Shown here piece after piece: positions 1 through 9,018 of a stretch of DNA of 20,468 nt. Origin of the DNA: a virus. Position 1 is the stretch's first letter. Each line of letters opens with the position of its first letter. Position numbers and translations under genes: made by a program. The notes under the pieces were generated by a model, which did no database searches, had not been told where the DNA came from, and saw only the letters and a program-made list of their open reading frames with translations. The DNA lies in IMG/VR virus record IMGVR_UViG_3300048126_000040, positions 1 to 20,468 of that record. One strand, given 5' to 3'.

Positions 1-3000
1 ATCTTGTAGAGCGCCAGTAATTTCATCGTCACCAAGTATTTTAGTTTCAAGATCATTAACTAAATTAGTGAACTTTTTATCTATCTCTACAAAAGCCTGA
101 CCTTTCTCGCCTTCTGGTAGGGTAATAGCATTTTGTATTTCTAAATACAATCCAGTAGGCTGTTTTCTTATGTCCGTTAAGTCTGGAACATGTGATTTTG
201 TTTCTTGGTCATATTTCGTGCCATATGTTGCAGGCTTACCTATTATGGTTTTGAACTCATCAACTTGGTCCTTCATTACTCCGTTAACAGCAATATCAAA
301 ACCGGGTATATCTTCGTATTTTTTAAATAGGTTATCTAGCGCATCCTGCCTGTCTTCGCCAACCTGTTCGTACACTTCCGCTATTTCTCTATACAATCCA
401 CTAGCGGGTCTGTAATTAGGGCTAGTAGGATTGAAGTGATTTTCGGGACTACCAATAGCTAATGCCTGATCGTCTAAACGCCCTGTAAATTCGGTGATGT
501 TATCGGCAACTTGTTCTTCTAAATCGTCGACTCTATAATCTAAAGTTTGAATATCACGGCCTTGTATTACAGCACTTTCCTGTAACTGCTGTATTTCGTA
601 AAGGGCGCCTTTACCCTCTTTCTTTACTACTCTAGAGTTACGCGTTTGTTTGTCTAGGTCTAATATATTCCCGTTTTCATCCGTGTTAAGCATAAAACCG
701 CGTGGGAAGTTTTTAGCGTATTCCTCATCCGGCTGATACTGTGCCTGCCACAGGAACGCGTTATAAGTATCTATCTCGCCGGGGTAATCGGTGACGGCTT
801 CAAAGTATCCGGGATATTTCTCATAGTTGTCATCCGTTATAAGGTTTATATACCCATCACCATCTTTGTCAATCGTTCTCCAAGGGAATGTCCCCACTAA
901 GTTATCGGGGATTTTCATGGGTCCATTATCACGAATATGGGCTTTTAAATCGTTTCTGCTTGTCTGGTAGTAGGTCTCCTCATTACCAAAAACGTTTTCT
1001 ATAATATCTATCTGACCTTCTATACTAACGCCCAACTGCTCTAAATCTTGTTTTAAGCCGTCTAAAGACTCGTTTATGTTTCCTATAGCACCCGAACCAC
1101 CAATAGCAGCGGCGAAATCATCAGATATTAAAAAGTCTTGGAGTGAGTCCCTTACAAGTGTTTTTGTTTCTTCTTCATCCATACTAGCGCTAGTTATGGC
1201 ATTTACAAGCCCAGTGCTATCTAAGAAACTATTCACTGCTTCACTTATAGCAAAATCTACATCTTCCGCTGTTTGAAATTCTGTGAAGTCAGGTAACGCA
1301 TCCAGTTCAGTTTGGAAATCTTCGGCGGTCACATAATCTTTGAGTGAAGCACTTATAGTACCAGCTACATCGTCTGCTGTTTGGAAATCACCAATAGCGG
1401 TATTAAAATCGTCGCTGTCTAAGAAATCTGCTAAACTACTAGCTATAAGAGTGTTTGCTTCGGTTTGGTCTAAACTATTTTCTTTGATTGTATCTACTAA
1501 GCGAGTGTCCTCTAGGAAGTTTGTTAGTGAAACACCTATAGCCCCTGTAATCTCTTCTTCGGTTGGGCCTACAGCATTTAAGAAATCGTCGCTTACTAAG
1601 AAATCCCCAAGTGCCCCAGATATTATGGTTGCTACTTCACTCGAATCAACCCCCACCATACTTTGGAAAAGGTCTCCCCTTACAAAATTACCAAACGCTT
1701 CATTTACTTCACCTACAGTCAACCCCGTATCAGGTAAAGCATCTTTAAACGCATCACTCTCTAGGAAGGTCTCTAGTGAAGTATCTACAACATCTTGCAC
1801 TCCATCTTCATCTAAACCTGCTTCGGGAATTTCCGGTAGTGCGTTTATAAATTCTTCCGTTGCCAAGAAGTCGGAAAAAACCTGTTGTACAGCATCTTGA
1901 TCTAACCCAGCTTCTGGTAAGTCTATAGTTTTTACATAGTCTATCAGTTGGGTTGCTATCGCAGTATTCACATCCTCTGATGTTACAGCATCAGGCAGTT
2001 CTAGGTCACTCGACTTAACGTAGTCTGTTAAAGAATCAGTTATAAGAGTCTTAACTGCATCTTCATCTTGCAAACCGGTTACATCAGGAATTATTGCTGT
2101 AAGTGCTTCGGACGTTGTGAAATTTGCTAATGATGTGGTAATTAGAGTAGAAACATCACTTACTGTTTGGAAATCAGAAGTGTCATCTGCAGTTATAAAA
2201 TCAGAAGTGTCATCTGCAGTTATAAAATCAGAAGTGCTAGGCAAAGCGTTTTTAAAATCTTCCGACTCTATAAAGGCTGTAAGTAACGCCGATACGTCAT
2301 CTGCATTGTCTACATCTACGAACGTACCATCTTCTTTTAGCTTGGTAACTATACTTTCGGTAAGAGTAGATATATTTTCATCCGCGGCAAACGCATTAGC
2401 AACTTCAGTCGCAATTAATCCTTCTGCACCTGCAAGGCCGTCGTACTTCACACTAAGGGCAGCTATTGCTTCGGTTGCAGTAACTCCTTGTTCTTTTAGC
2501 GTTGTGATGTCTGCTTTTATTGTTTCTGCTTCGCTGGCGTCCACGAGAGAATCTCCTACAAAAGTGTCTAATATGCCTGTTTGGTTGGGAGTATGTTCTA
2601 CCTCTTGGGTATTTACCTTATATTCATACTCTTCTAAAGCATTTCGTTCAAATATGTTAAGACCTCTTTTGTAAGTCTCAACGTCTTCATTAGTTAGGGA
2701 ACCATCTTCATCATAGTCAAATACTGACGCTTGGCCCCCTTGTTCAGCAATAGCGTACATCCGTTGTATTATGTCGTAATGATGCTGTGGTGTCGGTCTG
2801 TCTGAATATGTATCCTGTATATCATCAGGATTAGCTAACTGGTAAGCATCTGCAAGTTGCTGGTCAAAGTCTGCCTCATTAAAGTCATCCGTGTCACTAG
2901 GCAAGTTAATAGCGAAATTAATTGCATCTTTACTTGGGTTCTCTATACCCATCTTAACATACGACTCAATAGCTTCTGTAGTACTTATGTAGCTAGAGTC

Positions 3001-6000
3001 ATCTGTAGCATTTAGTAAGTCGTTACCGGCATTAAACCCAGCCATACCTAAATCGTTTGCTATGCTATTTACTGCTTCTACATCCCCACTGTTTATGGCT
3101 TCCTGCAACTCAGGATTTTGACTTATAGCTAAGTGTACTAGGGGGTTATTAGATTCGGCATTCGTAGTAAAGCCGCCCGCAGGACCGCTACCACTAGGCC
3201 CACCGGCTTGGTCAATTACCCCGTTAATAGCTAATATAGGTCCGGTAGTTCCAGCTGATGCTATCATTGACAACACAACATTTGAAGCCATCTCACCACC
3301 AAAATCTCTATCCGGGTCCATAGTTGCTAGAGAAGTTTCCTTAATATATGTGGACGCAGCGGCTTCAGCACCTTCCGCCCCAGTTTCTTTAAGAACTACA
3401 ACCCCGTTTTTAACAAGTAACCCACCTAGATCATCGGAAACATTTTTAGCGCCTCTTTCCGCTAACACATCTGTAGCTTCTCCCAGCGCACCTTTAAAAA
3501 TAGTCCCCTCTAACGCCTGACTACCCCCTGACAGTATGCCTACCATCATTGCAGCTGTAGCACCTACTTTTATAGACAGCCCCGCTGCATACTCCCCAGC
3601 ATAAGCCTCTAACTCTGCGCCACTTAATCCAAGTGCGTCTCTACCATAAGTCTCTGCAGTTGAGTAAGCGTCTTCATAAGTCTCCATGACCCCACCACCA
3701 GCAGCTTCCACCATATCTGTAGCCAAGCCTGTCTTTAGTGCCGCCTTAGAAGCCATCATGTTGGCCGCTTCCTCTGTAAGATCTTTTACCGCTGCAAGAC
3801 CCCCCGCTTTAACTGCAGCAAAAGTAACTCCGCCAAGAGCTAGTGGGATTAATTCACTTACGACCTCTACACCCACAAACTCTACTAAGAAAGTAGTCGG
3901 GTGAGCTACAAACTCGCCGAATATGGCTTTTGTAGTGCCCATAAACCCTTCAGCTTCATCTATGTTTTTCATCATTACTTTGAAGGTATCTTGGTGATCT
4001 TGAGACATGTACCCCATAGCCATACCTTGTATAGCATCTAGGTTTTTGGACATTTGATTTTCCATAGAGAAGTCTATGTTTTTAATGGCCGCATCATACA
4101 CTAAATCATAAGTTGCTTGAGCTTCCTCCTCACCAGCCCCCGCTAACAATAACGCATTCTTAGCCTGAACAGCATCTCTTCTGGCATTACCTATTTGTGC
4201 GTTAGTGGATATACTCATAGCAAAACTGTTAAACGCTCCGGCTACTTCAGTAACCCCACGAACTGCTACAGAGAGGGCAGCCGCTTCTTTACCCGAGGCA
4301 TTAGCATATTCTTCGTCGTAGGCTGCCTGAGCATCCTCATCATTACCACCGCTAAGTTTCACGTTGTCATAAGCACGTTGCGCCTGCTTCTTAACGCCAG
4401 CCTCTGCTTCGTGGTCAAGTATTCCTTTTATGGTCCTATAAACCCACGAAGTTTCACCTTCCTTTAGAGGCTCTTGCCCGTTTGCTTCGCGTACGTTGTT
4501 TTCTGCAATCCTAGCTTCTTCTGGCGGTAATACTCCCAACACCTGTAGGTATGCAGTTGGATCATACTTAGCTGTCTCTTGTAAAGTTAGCCCCGCAGGA
4601 CGCTCTGAAACGGTTAGTTGAGAGCCCCCCTCAACACCTTGATATTGCACTAGGGTAGTAGGTTGTATCCACTTTTTAGACCCGTCAGGTAGTGTTACAA
4701 GTCTTAACTGGTTAGTAGCTAGGGCATTAAGTACAGTGGCACGCTGCTCGGGATCGTCCTCAAAAAGACCTAACACATCAGATACTATATTAGTGTAGCC
4801 CTGTGTTGCTAATATATAGTTTACCTCTGGTATGCTAAGTAACGGCGAATCTTCCGGAGTAAATGCAGTGGATACAAGCGTGGCAGGGTCGTAATTGAAA
4901 TTTATGCTAGAATCTGGATCTTGAGCGGTTTGTAAAAACTTTAGTGTGGTGGCTGAACCCGCTGACTCTCCCTGAGCTTCTGCTTGCGCAAGTATACTAT
5001 TAAATACTGCGGCTCTTTGTCCGTCTGTTAACTTACTAACGTCTATACCCGACTGCTGTAACGCAAAGTCTGTTTGGTCCGACACTGCGGCATACAGCAA
5101 CGATTTATATTGAGTTTCGCTTACAGGAACTCCTTCAAATATACCAACACTTAAATAATGTTCGTGAGCATCTTCTACAGGTATACCATTGGCTGCTGCG
5201 TATTCTTCAGCCCCCCGCCAGTAGCCGTTTATATCTACTATCGAAGCATCTAATACGTTACCAAAGAAAGGATTTAACGCATCATCTCTAAGCTGTATTT
5301 CGGCGCTTAACTCGCCTGTTGCGGTGTTGTATATTGAATTTTGGACTTCATGCTGCCCTGCTAAGCGAAGAACATTACTGTTTATATCATCTAAAGCTAA
5401 TGTATCTAAAGTCGTTTGCACGCTATCTGCTTCTATAGCATCGTAATATGCTTGCTTATCTCCTTCAGAAGCGCCGGGAGCATTAGCGGCTATTCTTTTT
5501 GTTTCTATGTCTTGCTTCCTAGCTTCCTGTAGTCCCTGTATTTCAGTTATCTTAGCTATTTCAGCGTCAATTTCTTTATCTAGTTTATCCCTTTCAGCTG
5601 CCGCATTTTTCGCATCCTTGTATTTTGTTGTAGCTCTTTCCGTAGTCTCAGATACAGTCTGTTTAACCTCGTCCCAACCCATAGATACCGAGTTTTTAAG
5701 GTGAGTTACTACAGCATCACCTATAGTATTTAAGAAAGCACTTTCAATATTGCCTCCCTGCATAGCGGCATTTAGACTGCTGCGTAGTGCTACAGTAAAC
5801 AATTCGGGAGTTATCGTGTTTACTAGGTTGGAGTCTTTAAATGCTTCGTTTACTCTCTCAGCAACTACTAATTCCCTACTAATTATGCGGGCTTTATTCG
5901 CATCAGTAAGCTCCCCCGTCACAACCAAAGTGCCAAAAGACTCTTCTAGAATGTTTTTAAGGTCATTCGGCAGCTCATCTACCGCAATACCCATAAGGTT

Positions 6001-9000
6001 AGCTGTACCCTCCACCATCTCATCAATTCTTTCCAAGGTGCCTTCAGGAAGTTCATCTGCAAAAACTGTACCCATACCCACAAATTTAGACATTGCACCC
6101 TTTACAGAGTCAGATATAGGTTCTATAACGGAAGTGTCTATATTTTCACCTATAGTTCTTATTTCACCCTCTAACTTGTCAAACGCAACTTTCATCCCTT
6201 CTGTTGTGTCAAGCAAGAAATCTGTGCTTCCTTCCGGAAGCTGTTCTCTTACTAGATCTATTAGGGGTTGTATTGCTTCATCGTCTATCACCTTGCCAAC
6301 TTGAGATGCGGCTTCTTTTAAATCATTAATAGCTTCGCCAAAAAAGTTATTGAACTCTCCGCTTATATTATTTTCGTCAAAAAAGTTAGATACAACGTCC
6401 CCAGCCTTTTCTCCAACGAAACTTGCCGCTTCTTTATTTAGGGCATCCGTAAAACTGTCACCATCCGCAACGTCTACTACTATTTGAGAAACAGAATCCA
6501 TTACATAGTCTGGAACTGAACTAGTGTCTACTCCTAAATACTCAAACCCACTAGCGAGGTAGTCTGCACCAAAGCCACCCATTATGGCGCTTCCTATGTT
6601 TTCCCCAGAGCCAAGAGCATTTATAAGTGTTACAGTTTGGCGAGCAGTCAGGCCAAATAATCCTACCCCCGCGGCAGTAGCTACGGCAACTTGATTACCC
6701 ACAGCTAAAGCTGCATTCACAGCAACTGTTCCGGTTACGCCAAGTTTTTCAAGCCTACTGATTTCCTCAGCATAGGCAAGGTCTCCTGCTTTCTCCGCTT
6801 CTTCAGCACCGGCGGGCATTTTTAACTTACCATCAATTTGTAGTGCTGCTATTACAGCCTGAGCGTAGTCTTCTCCTTTTAATGTCCTACCGTCTCCCAA
6901 AAGACTATTAAGGCCTTTAAGGCCAACAAGGATCAAGGTAGCTATAGGACTAAACGAAGCGGCAATGTTTAGTATGGGGTTATCTAACCCTTTTTCAAGA
7001 GTACCAACACGTCTAGGCTGCGACACCCAAACCATAGAGTATGACCCAGTAGGAGCTTCACCGCCCGTAATGTCGATTAGAAACCCGTCACCCGCATTAC
7101 TCTTGCCCGGGTTGGCATACTCACTGTAATCCGGCATTTCACCATCAAAATAGTAAGTATGGTTTAGTACCCAATCCGCTCCTTGAATTTGATTATGGCC
7201 GTCCATCACGAACTCATCGCCAAACTGTGCGCCACCCTTCATATATAGCTTAGAAGAGTCATACCACAAGTCCATGTCTCCCATCATTTCATCTATGACT
7301 TCAGAGTCTGCTTCTACGTATAAGGGCATCTCTAATCGCTGAAGTTCTTTACCCCAATCCGCTAGTTGTTTATTAAACGACCATTCATGCCTAGGCATCA
7401 TATACTCAGCGTCGTGCGGTATACCTCCCGCCCAGTAAAGTTGTCCATTTGCAAAGTATGAATTATTAGTTGAACTGGATGAATACTCCATTCCGAACCG
7501 CCAAGTTTCGGTGGTATACTTCCATAAATCATCTGACTGTTCGTAGTTGATTCTGTTGCGCCAAGCATCTTGCGCTAATGTAAACTTGTTCTCCTCTGCT
7601 ATATTCCCTAGGGTAGTGCCTTCCCCAAAGTTATCTTGTTTATCGGGTAGCTCATAGAAATATTCTTCTACAGAATCTAGGGTGTACAATCTTGCTATAT
7701 CATCAACAGTTAAACTATCAGGGTCTTCCTGATATTTCCTAGCTGCAGTTGCCAACATGTGCATAGCACCGTACGCCGGCTCTACTTCATCCGCCCAAGC
7801 CGCCAGCTGATCAGCGGGGATGTCTTTTAACGAACCGTATTCCTGTATGTCAGCCGTGGTAAACGACTTTTTTAGCTGGTCAGTAACACCGGATGGGTTA
7901 AGTGCATGTTTTGGTACTTTCTCCCATGTGGATTCCCATTCTTCTGGTATACTTCTAAACTGTCTTTGTGCATGCTCCTCACCAAATAAAAGTGCTAAGC
8001 TGTAGTATCCCGCCGCCATTTCCTCAGCAGTAGGTATAGAATCAACGCCAACAACCCACTCCGCAGGTAGCGGTTCTTCTGGACGCCATGCAGGATTTTT
8101 AACCCCCGCCACCGTTATTGCTAAGTCAGGATCATTAGGCATACGAAGTTCAAACATATCGCGTAGCGTTATGTATTCTAGAGTCTCCGGGTCAATACCT
8201 AGTGTTATGTCTGTATCTTCTAGCTCTAAGCCCCCATACATTCCTCTTCTAGCGGTAGCCGTAGTATTTGAAGCCAACCAGCTCTCCGCGGCCCGTCTTC
8301 CTGTTCCGTTTGCGTAAGTCTTAGCCTCGTCCTCATATCCGTCAACAACTAAGCCCTCTTCCCATCGAGGGTCATACCATACTGTTTTTTCTAACTCACT
8401 TTCATACCCACCAGACATTATGGATTGGTAGCCGGCAATAAGTTCTTCAGTCGTTAAGGGTCTAGAATATCCTTGGTAGTGCACGGTGTAAGGGTTTGCA
8501 TTAGTAAACGCTAACTGGGGGGCGCCATCATTGGAAAACCCCGAAAGCTGATACCCTAATACAGCGCCACCTTCAACCTCGAAATTGTCATTGACTGTCA
8601 GCCCCGTATATATTTTTGCTAACCTATTATCAAGCTGTATACGTTCGTCGTAACTAAAATCTGACCCATCGGCTTTGACCTTTTCCGTTAGATCAGTACC
8701 CCGCATTCCTAGGGTATATCTCCGAAAGAGTAGCCCATCAGATAGGGCATCAAGTTCGCCATTGCCTACTAAGTCGAATAAATCGAAAAGTATAGGGTTT
8801 TTTTCTTTGTTAGTTACTTCATCGAGGTATTGTTCTATTTCTTCTGTACTACGAACGCCCTCCTTATCTGGTACTAGACCCTCGACTAAAGCATCTCCCC
8901 TTTGCTCTGATAGGTATCCGTAGAACAACTGGGCATCTTTTTCGTCTATAACACCATCACGGTTTATATCAAAAGGGCTATAAGCAGTTTTGTTATTATC

Positions 9001-9009
9001 TTCAGCCAT
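1..9009 (-). CDS. Giant virion protein with EF-hand/dockerin-like loops and repeats (3'-partial)
   Basis: A single open frame of 3003 codons starts at an ATG (9009-9007) and is still open at base 1. The start is preceded by AAGG at 7 nt. Visible parts are: a 12-residue calcium loop at residues 14-25 (D14, N16, D18, G19, I21, D22, D25); a second loop at 79-91 followed by ALSDGLLFRRY, a motif I associate with dockerin-like domains; hydrophobic Gly/Ala-rich stretches near 675-704, 753-790, 1717-1740, 1810-1830 and 1907-1933; a charged coiled coil near 1117-1183; an HY-x6-EG motif at 1284-1293; a third loop at 2098-2109; a repeat array at 2237-2636; and a fourth, degenerate loop at 2714-2725. It follows the nozzle and S74-fibre genes, where podoviruses place internal virion (ejection) proteins, so I infer an ejection or internal core role. 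A tape-measure or very large fibre role is possible. No transglycosylase motif was recognised. The frame is secure; the function is not. Confidence 0.85.
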   Translation of the reverse strand, partial: MAEDNNKTAYSPFDINRDGVIDEKDAQLFYGYLSEQRGDALVEGLVPDKEGVRSTEEIEQYLDEVTNKEKNPILFDLFDLVGNGELDALSDGLLFRRYTLGMRGTDLTEKVKADGSDFSYDERIQLDNRLAKIYTGLTVNDNFEVEGGAVLGYQLSGFSNDGAPQLAFTNANPYTVHYQGYSRPLTTEELIAGYQSIMSGGYESELEKTVWYDPRWEEGLVVDGYEDEAKTYANGTGRRAAESWLASNTTATARRGMYGGLELEDTDITLGIDPETLEYITLRDMFELRMPNDPDLAITVAGVKNPAWRPEEPLPAEWVVGVDSIPTAEEMAAGYYSLALLFGEEHAQRQFRSIPEEWESTWEKVPKHALNPSGVTDQLKKSFTTADIQEYGSLKDIPADQLAAWADEVEPAYGAMHMLATAARKYQEDPDSLTVDDIARLYTLDSVEEYFYELPDKQDNFGEGTTLGNIAEENKFTLAQDAWRNRINYEQSDDLWKYTTETWRFGMEYSSSSTNNSYFANGQLYWAGGIPHDAEYMMPRHEWSFNKQLADWGKELQRLEMPLYVEADSEVIDEMMGDMDLWYDSSKLYMKGGAQFGDEFVMDGHNQIQGADWVLNHTYYFDGEMPDYSEYANPGKSNAGDGFLIDITGGEAPTGSYSMVWVSQPRRVGTLEKGLDNPILNIAASFSPIATLILVGLKGLNSLLGDGRTLKGEDYAQAVIAALQIDGKLKMPAGAEEAEKAGDLAYAEEISRLEKLGVTGTVAVNAALAVGNQVAVATAAGVGLFGLTARQTVTLINALGSGENIGSAIMGGFGADYLASGFEYLGVDTSSVPDYVMDSVSQIVVDVADGDSFTDALNKEAASFVGEKAGDVVSNFFDENNISGEFNNFFGEAINDLKEAASQVGKVIDDEAIQPLIDLVREQLPEGSTDFLLDTTEGMKVAFDKLEGEIRTIGENIDTSVIEPISDSVKGAMSKFVGMGTVFADELPEGTLERIDEMVEGTANLMGIAVDELPNDLKNILEESFGTLVVTGELTDANKARIISRELVVAERVNEAFKDSNLVNTITPELFTVALRSSLNAAMQGGNIESAFLNTIGDAVVTHLKNSVSMGWDEVKQTVSETTERATTKYKDAKNAAAERDKLDKEIDAEIAKITEIQGLQEARKQDIETKRIAANAPGASEGDKQAYYDAIEADSVQTTLDTLALDDINSNVLRLAGQHEVQNSIYNTATGELSAEIQLRDDALNPFFGNVLDASIVDINGYWRGAEEYAAANGIPVEDAHEHYLSVGIFEGVPVSETQYKSLLYAAVSDQTDFALQQSGIDVSKLTDGQRAAVFNSILAQAEAQGESAGSATTLKFLQTAQDPDSSINFNYDPATLVSTAFTPEDSPLLSIPEVNYILATQGYTNIVSDVLGLFEDDPEQRATVLNALATNQLRLVTLPDGSKKWIQPTTLVQYQGVEGGSQLTVSERPAGLTLQETAKYDPTAYLQVLGVLPPEEARIAENNVREANGQEPLKEGETSWVYRTIKGILDHEAEAGVKKQAQRAYDNVKLSGGNDEDAQAAYDEEYANASGKEAAALSVAVRGVTEVAGAFNSFAMSISTNAQIGNARRDAVQAKNALLLAGAGEEEAQATYDLVYDAAIKNIDFSMENQMSKNLDAIQGMAMGYMSQDHQDTFKVMMKNIDEAEGFMGTTKAIFGEFVAHPTTFLVEFVGVEVVSELIPLALGGVTFAAVKAGGLAAVKDLTEEAANMMASKAALKTGLATDMVEAAGGGVMETYEDAYSTAETYGRDALGLSGAELEAYAGEYAAGLSIKVGATAAMMVGILSGGSQALEGTIFKGALGEATDVLAERGAKNVSDDLGGLLVKNGVVVLKETGAEGAEAAASTYIKETSLATMDPDRDFGGEMASNVVLSMIASAGTTGPILAINGVIDQAGGPSGSGPAGGFTTNAESNNPLVHLAISQNPELQEAINSGDVEAVNSIANDLGMAGFNAGNDLLNATDDSSYISTTEAIESYVKMGIENPSKDAINFAINLPSDTDDFNEADFDQQLADAYQLANPDDIQDTYSDRPTPQHHYDIIQRMYAIAEQGGQASVFDYDEDGSLTNEDVETYKRGLNIFERNALEEYEYKVNTQEVEHTPNQTGILDTFVGDSLVDASEAETIKADITTLKEQGVTATEAIAALSVKYDGLAGAEGLIATEVANAFAADENISTLTESIVTKLKEDGTFVDVDNADDVSALLTAFIESEDFKNALPSTSDFITADDTSDFITADDTSDFQTVSDVSTLITTSLANFTTSEALTAIIPDVTGLQDEDAVKTLITDSLTDYVKSSDLELPDAVTSEDVNTAIATQLIDYVKTIDLPEAGLDQDAVQQVFSDFLATEEFINALPEIPEAGLDEDGVQDVVDTSLETFLESDAFKDALPDTGLTVGEVNEAFGNFVRGDLFQSMVGVDSSEVATIISGALGDFLVSDDFLNAVGPTEEEITGAIGVSLTNFLEDTRLVDTIKENSLDQTEANTLIASSLADFLDSDDFNTAIGDFQTADDVAGTISASLKDYVTAEDFQTELDALPDFTEFQTAEDVDFAISEAVNSFLDSTGLVNAITSASMDEEETKTLVRDSLQDFLISDDFAAAIGGSGAIGNINESLDGLKQDLEQLGVSIEGQIDIIENVFGNEETYYQTSRNDLKAHIRDNGPMKIPDNLVGTFPWRTIDKDGDGYINLITDDNYEKYPGYFEAVTDYPGEIDTYNAFLWQAQYQPDEEYAKNFPRGFMLNTDENGNILDLDKQTRNSRVVKKEGKGALYEIQQLQESAVIQGRDIQTLDYRVDDLEEQVADNITEFTGRLDDQALAIGSPENHFNPTSPNYRPASGLYREIAEVYEQVGEDRQDALDNLFKKYEDIPGFDIAVNGVMKDQVDEFKTIIGKPATYGTKYDQETKSHVPDLTDIRKQPTGLYLEIQNAITLPEGEKGQAFVEIDKKFTNLVNDLETKILGDDEITGALQD
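1102..2301 (-). repeat. About 13 degenerate ~30-residue repeats inside the giant protein
   Basis: Residues 2237-2636 consist of about 13 end-to-end imperfect units, averaging 31 residues. The consensus is roughly acidic-x-V-x3-I-x2-SL-x-DFL-x-S-x-DF-x2-A(I/L). Clear units include those containing SLADFLDSDDFNTAI and SLQDFLISDDFAAAI. The units are diverged at DNA level apart from one local 27-base duplication. The pattern is amphipathic and acidic and would suit a helical rod or stalk. Confidence 0.75.
2172..2236 (-). repeat. Perfect 27-bp tandem repeat (2.4 copies)
   Basis: Two identical 27-base copies lie at 2172-2198 and 2199-2225, followed by an 11-base partial copy at 2226-2236. The period is nine codons, so the frame is kept; each copy encodes ITADDTSDF. 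It lies inside the degenerate repeat array of the giant protein and looks like a recent slippage or unequal-recombination product. Confidence 0.93.
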
Positions 9010-9018
9010 GAATCAGCC

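Noticed and set aside
1102-2301. Protein repeat array considered as a CRISPR or other DNA repeat array
   Set aside because: The similarity is at protein level only; there are no conserved DNA repeats with regular spacers beyond one 27-base duplication.
1340-2674. Long plus-strand frames (186 and 185 codons) within the left part
   Set aside because: They lie antisense to the continuous giant frame, are Ser/Thr/Val-rich mirror images of its Asp/Glu/Ala-rich codons, show no ribosome binding site or domain, and have no neighbours on that strand.
5750-6304. Plus-strand frame of 184 codons
   Set aside because: Antisense to the giant protein; composition explained by its codon use and no recognisable motif.
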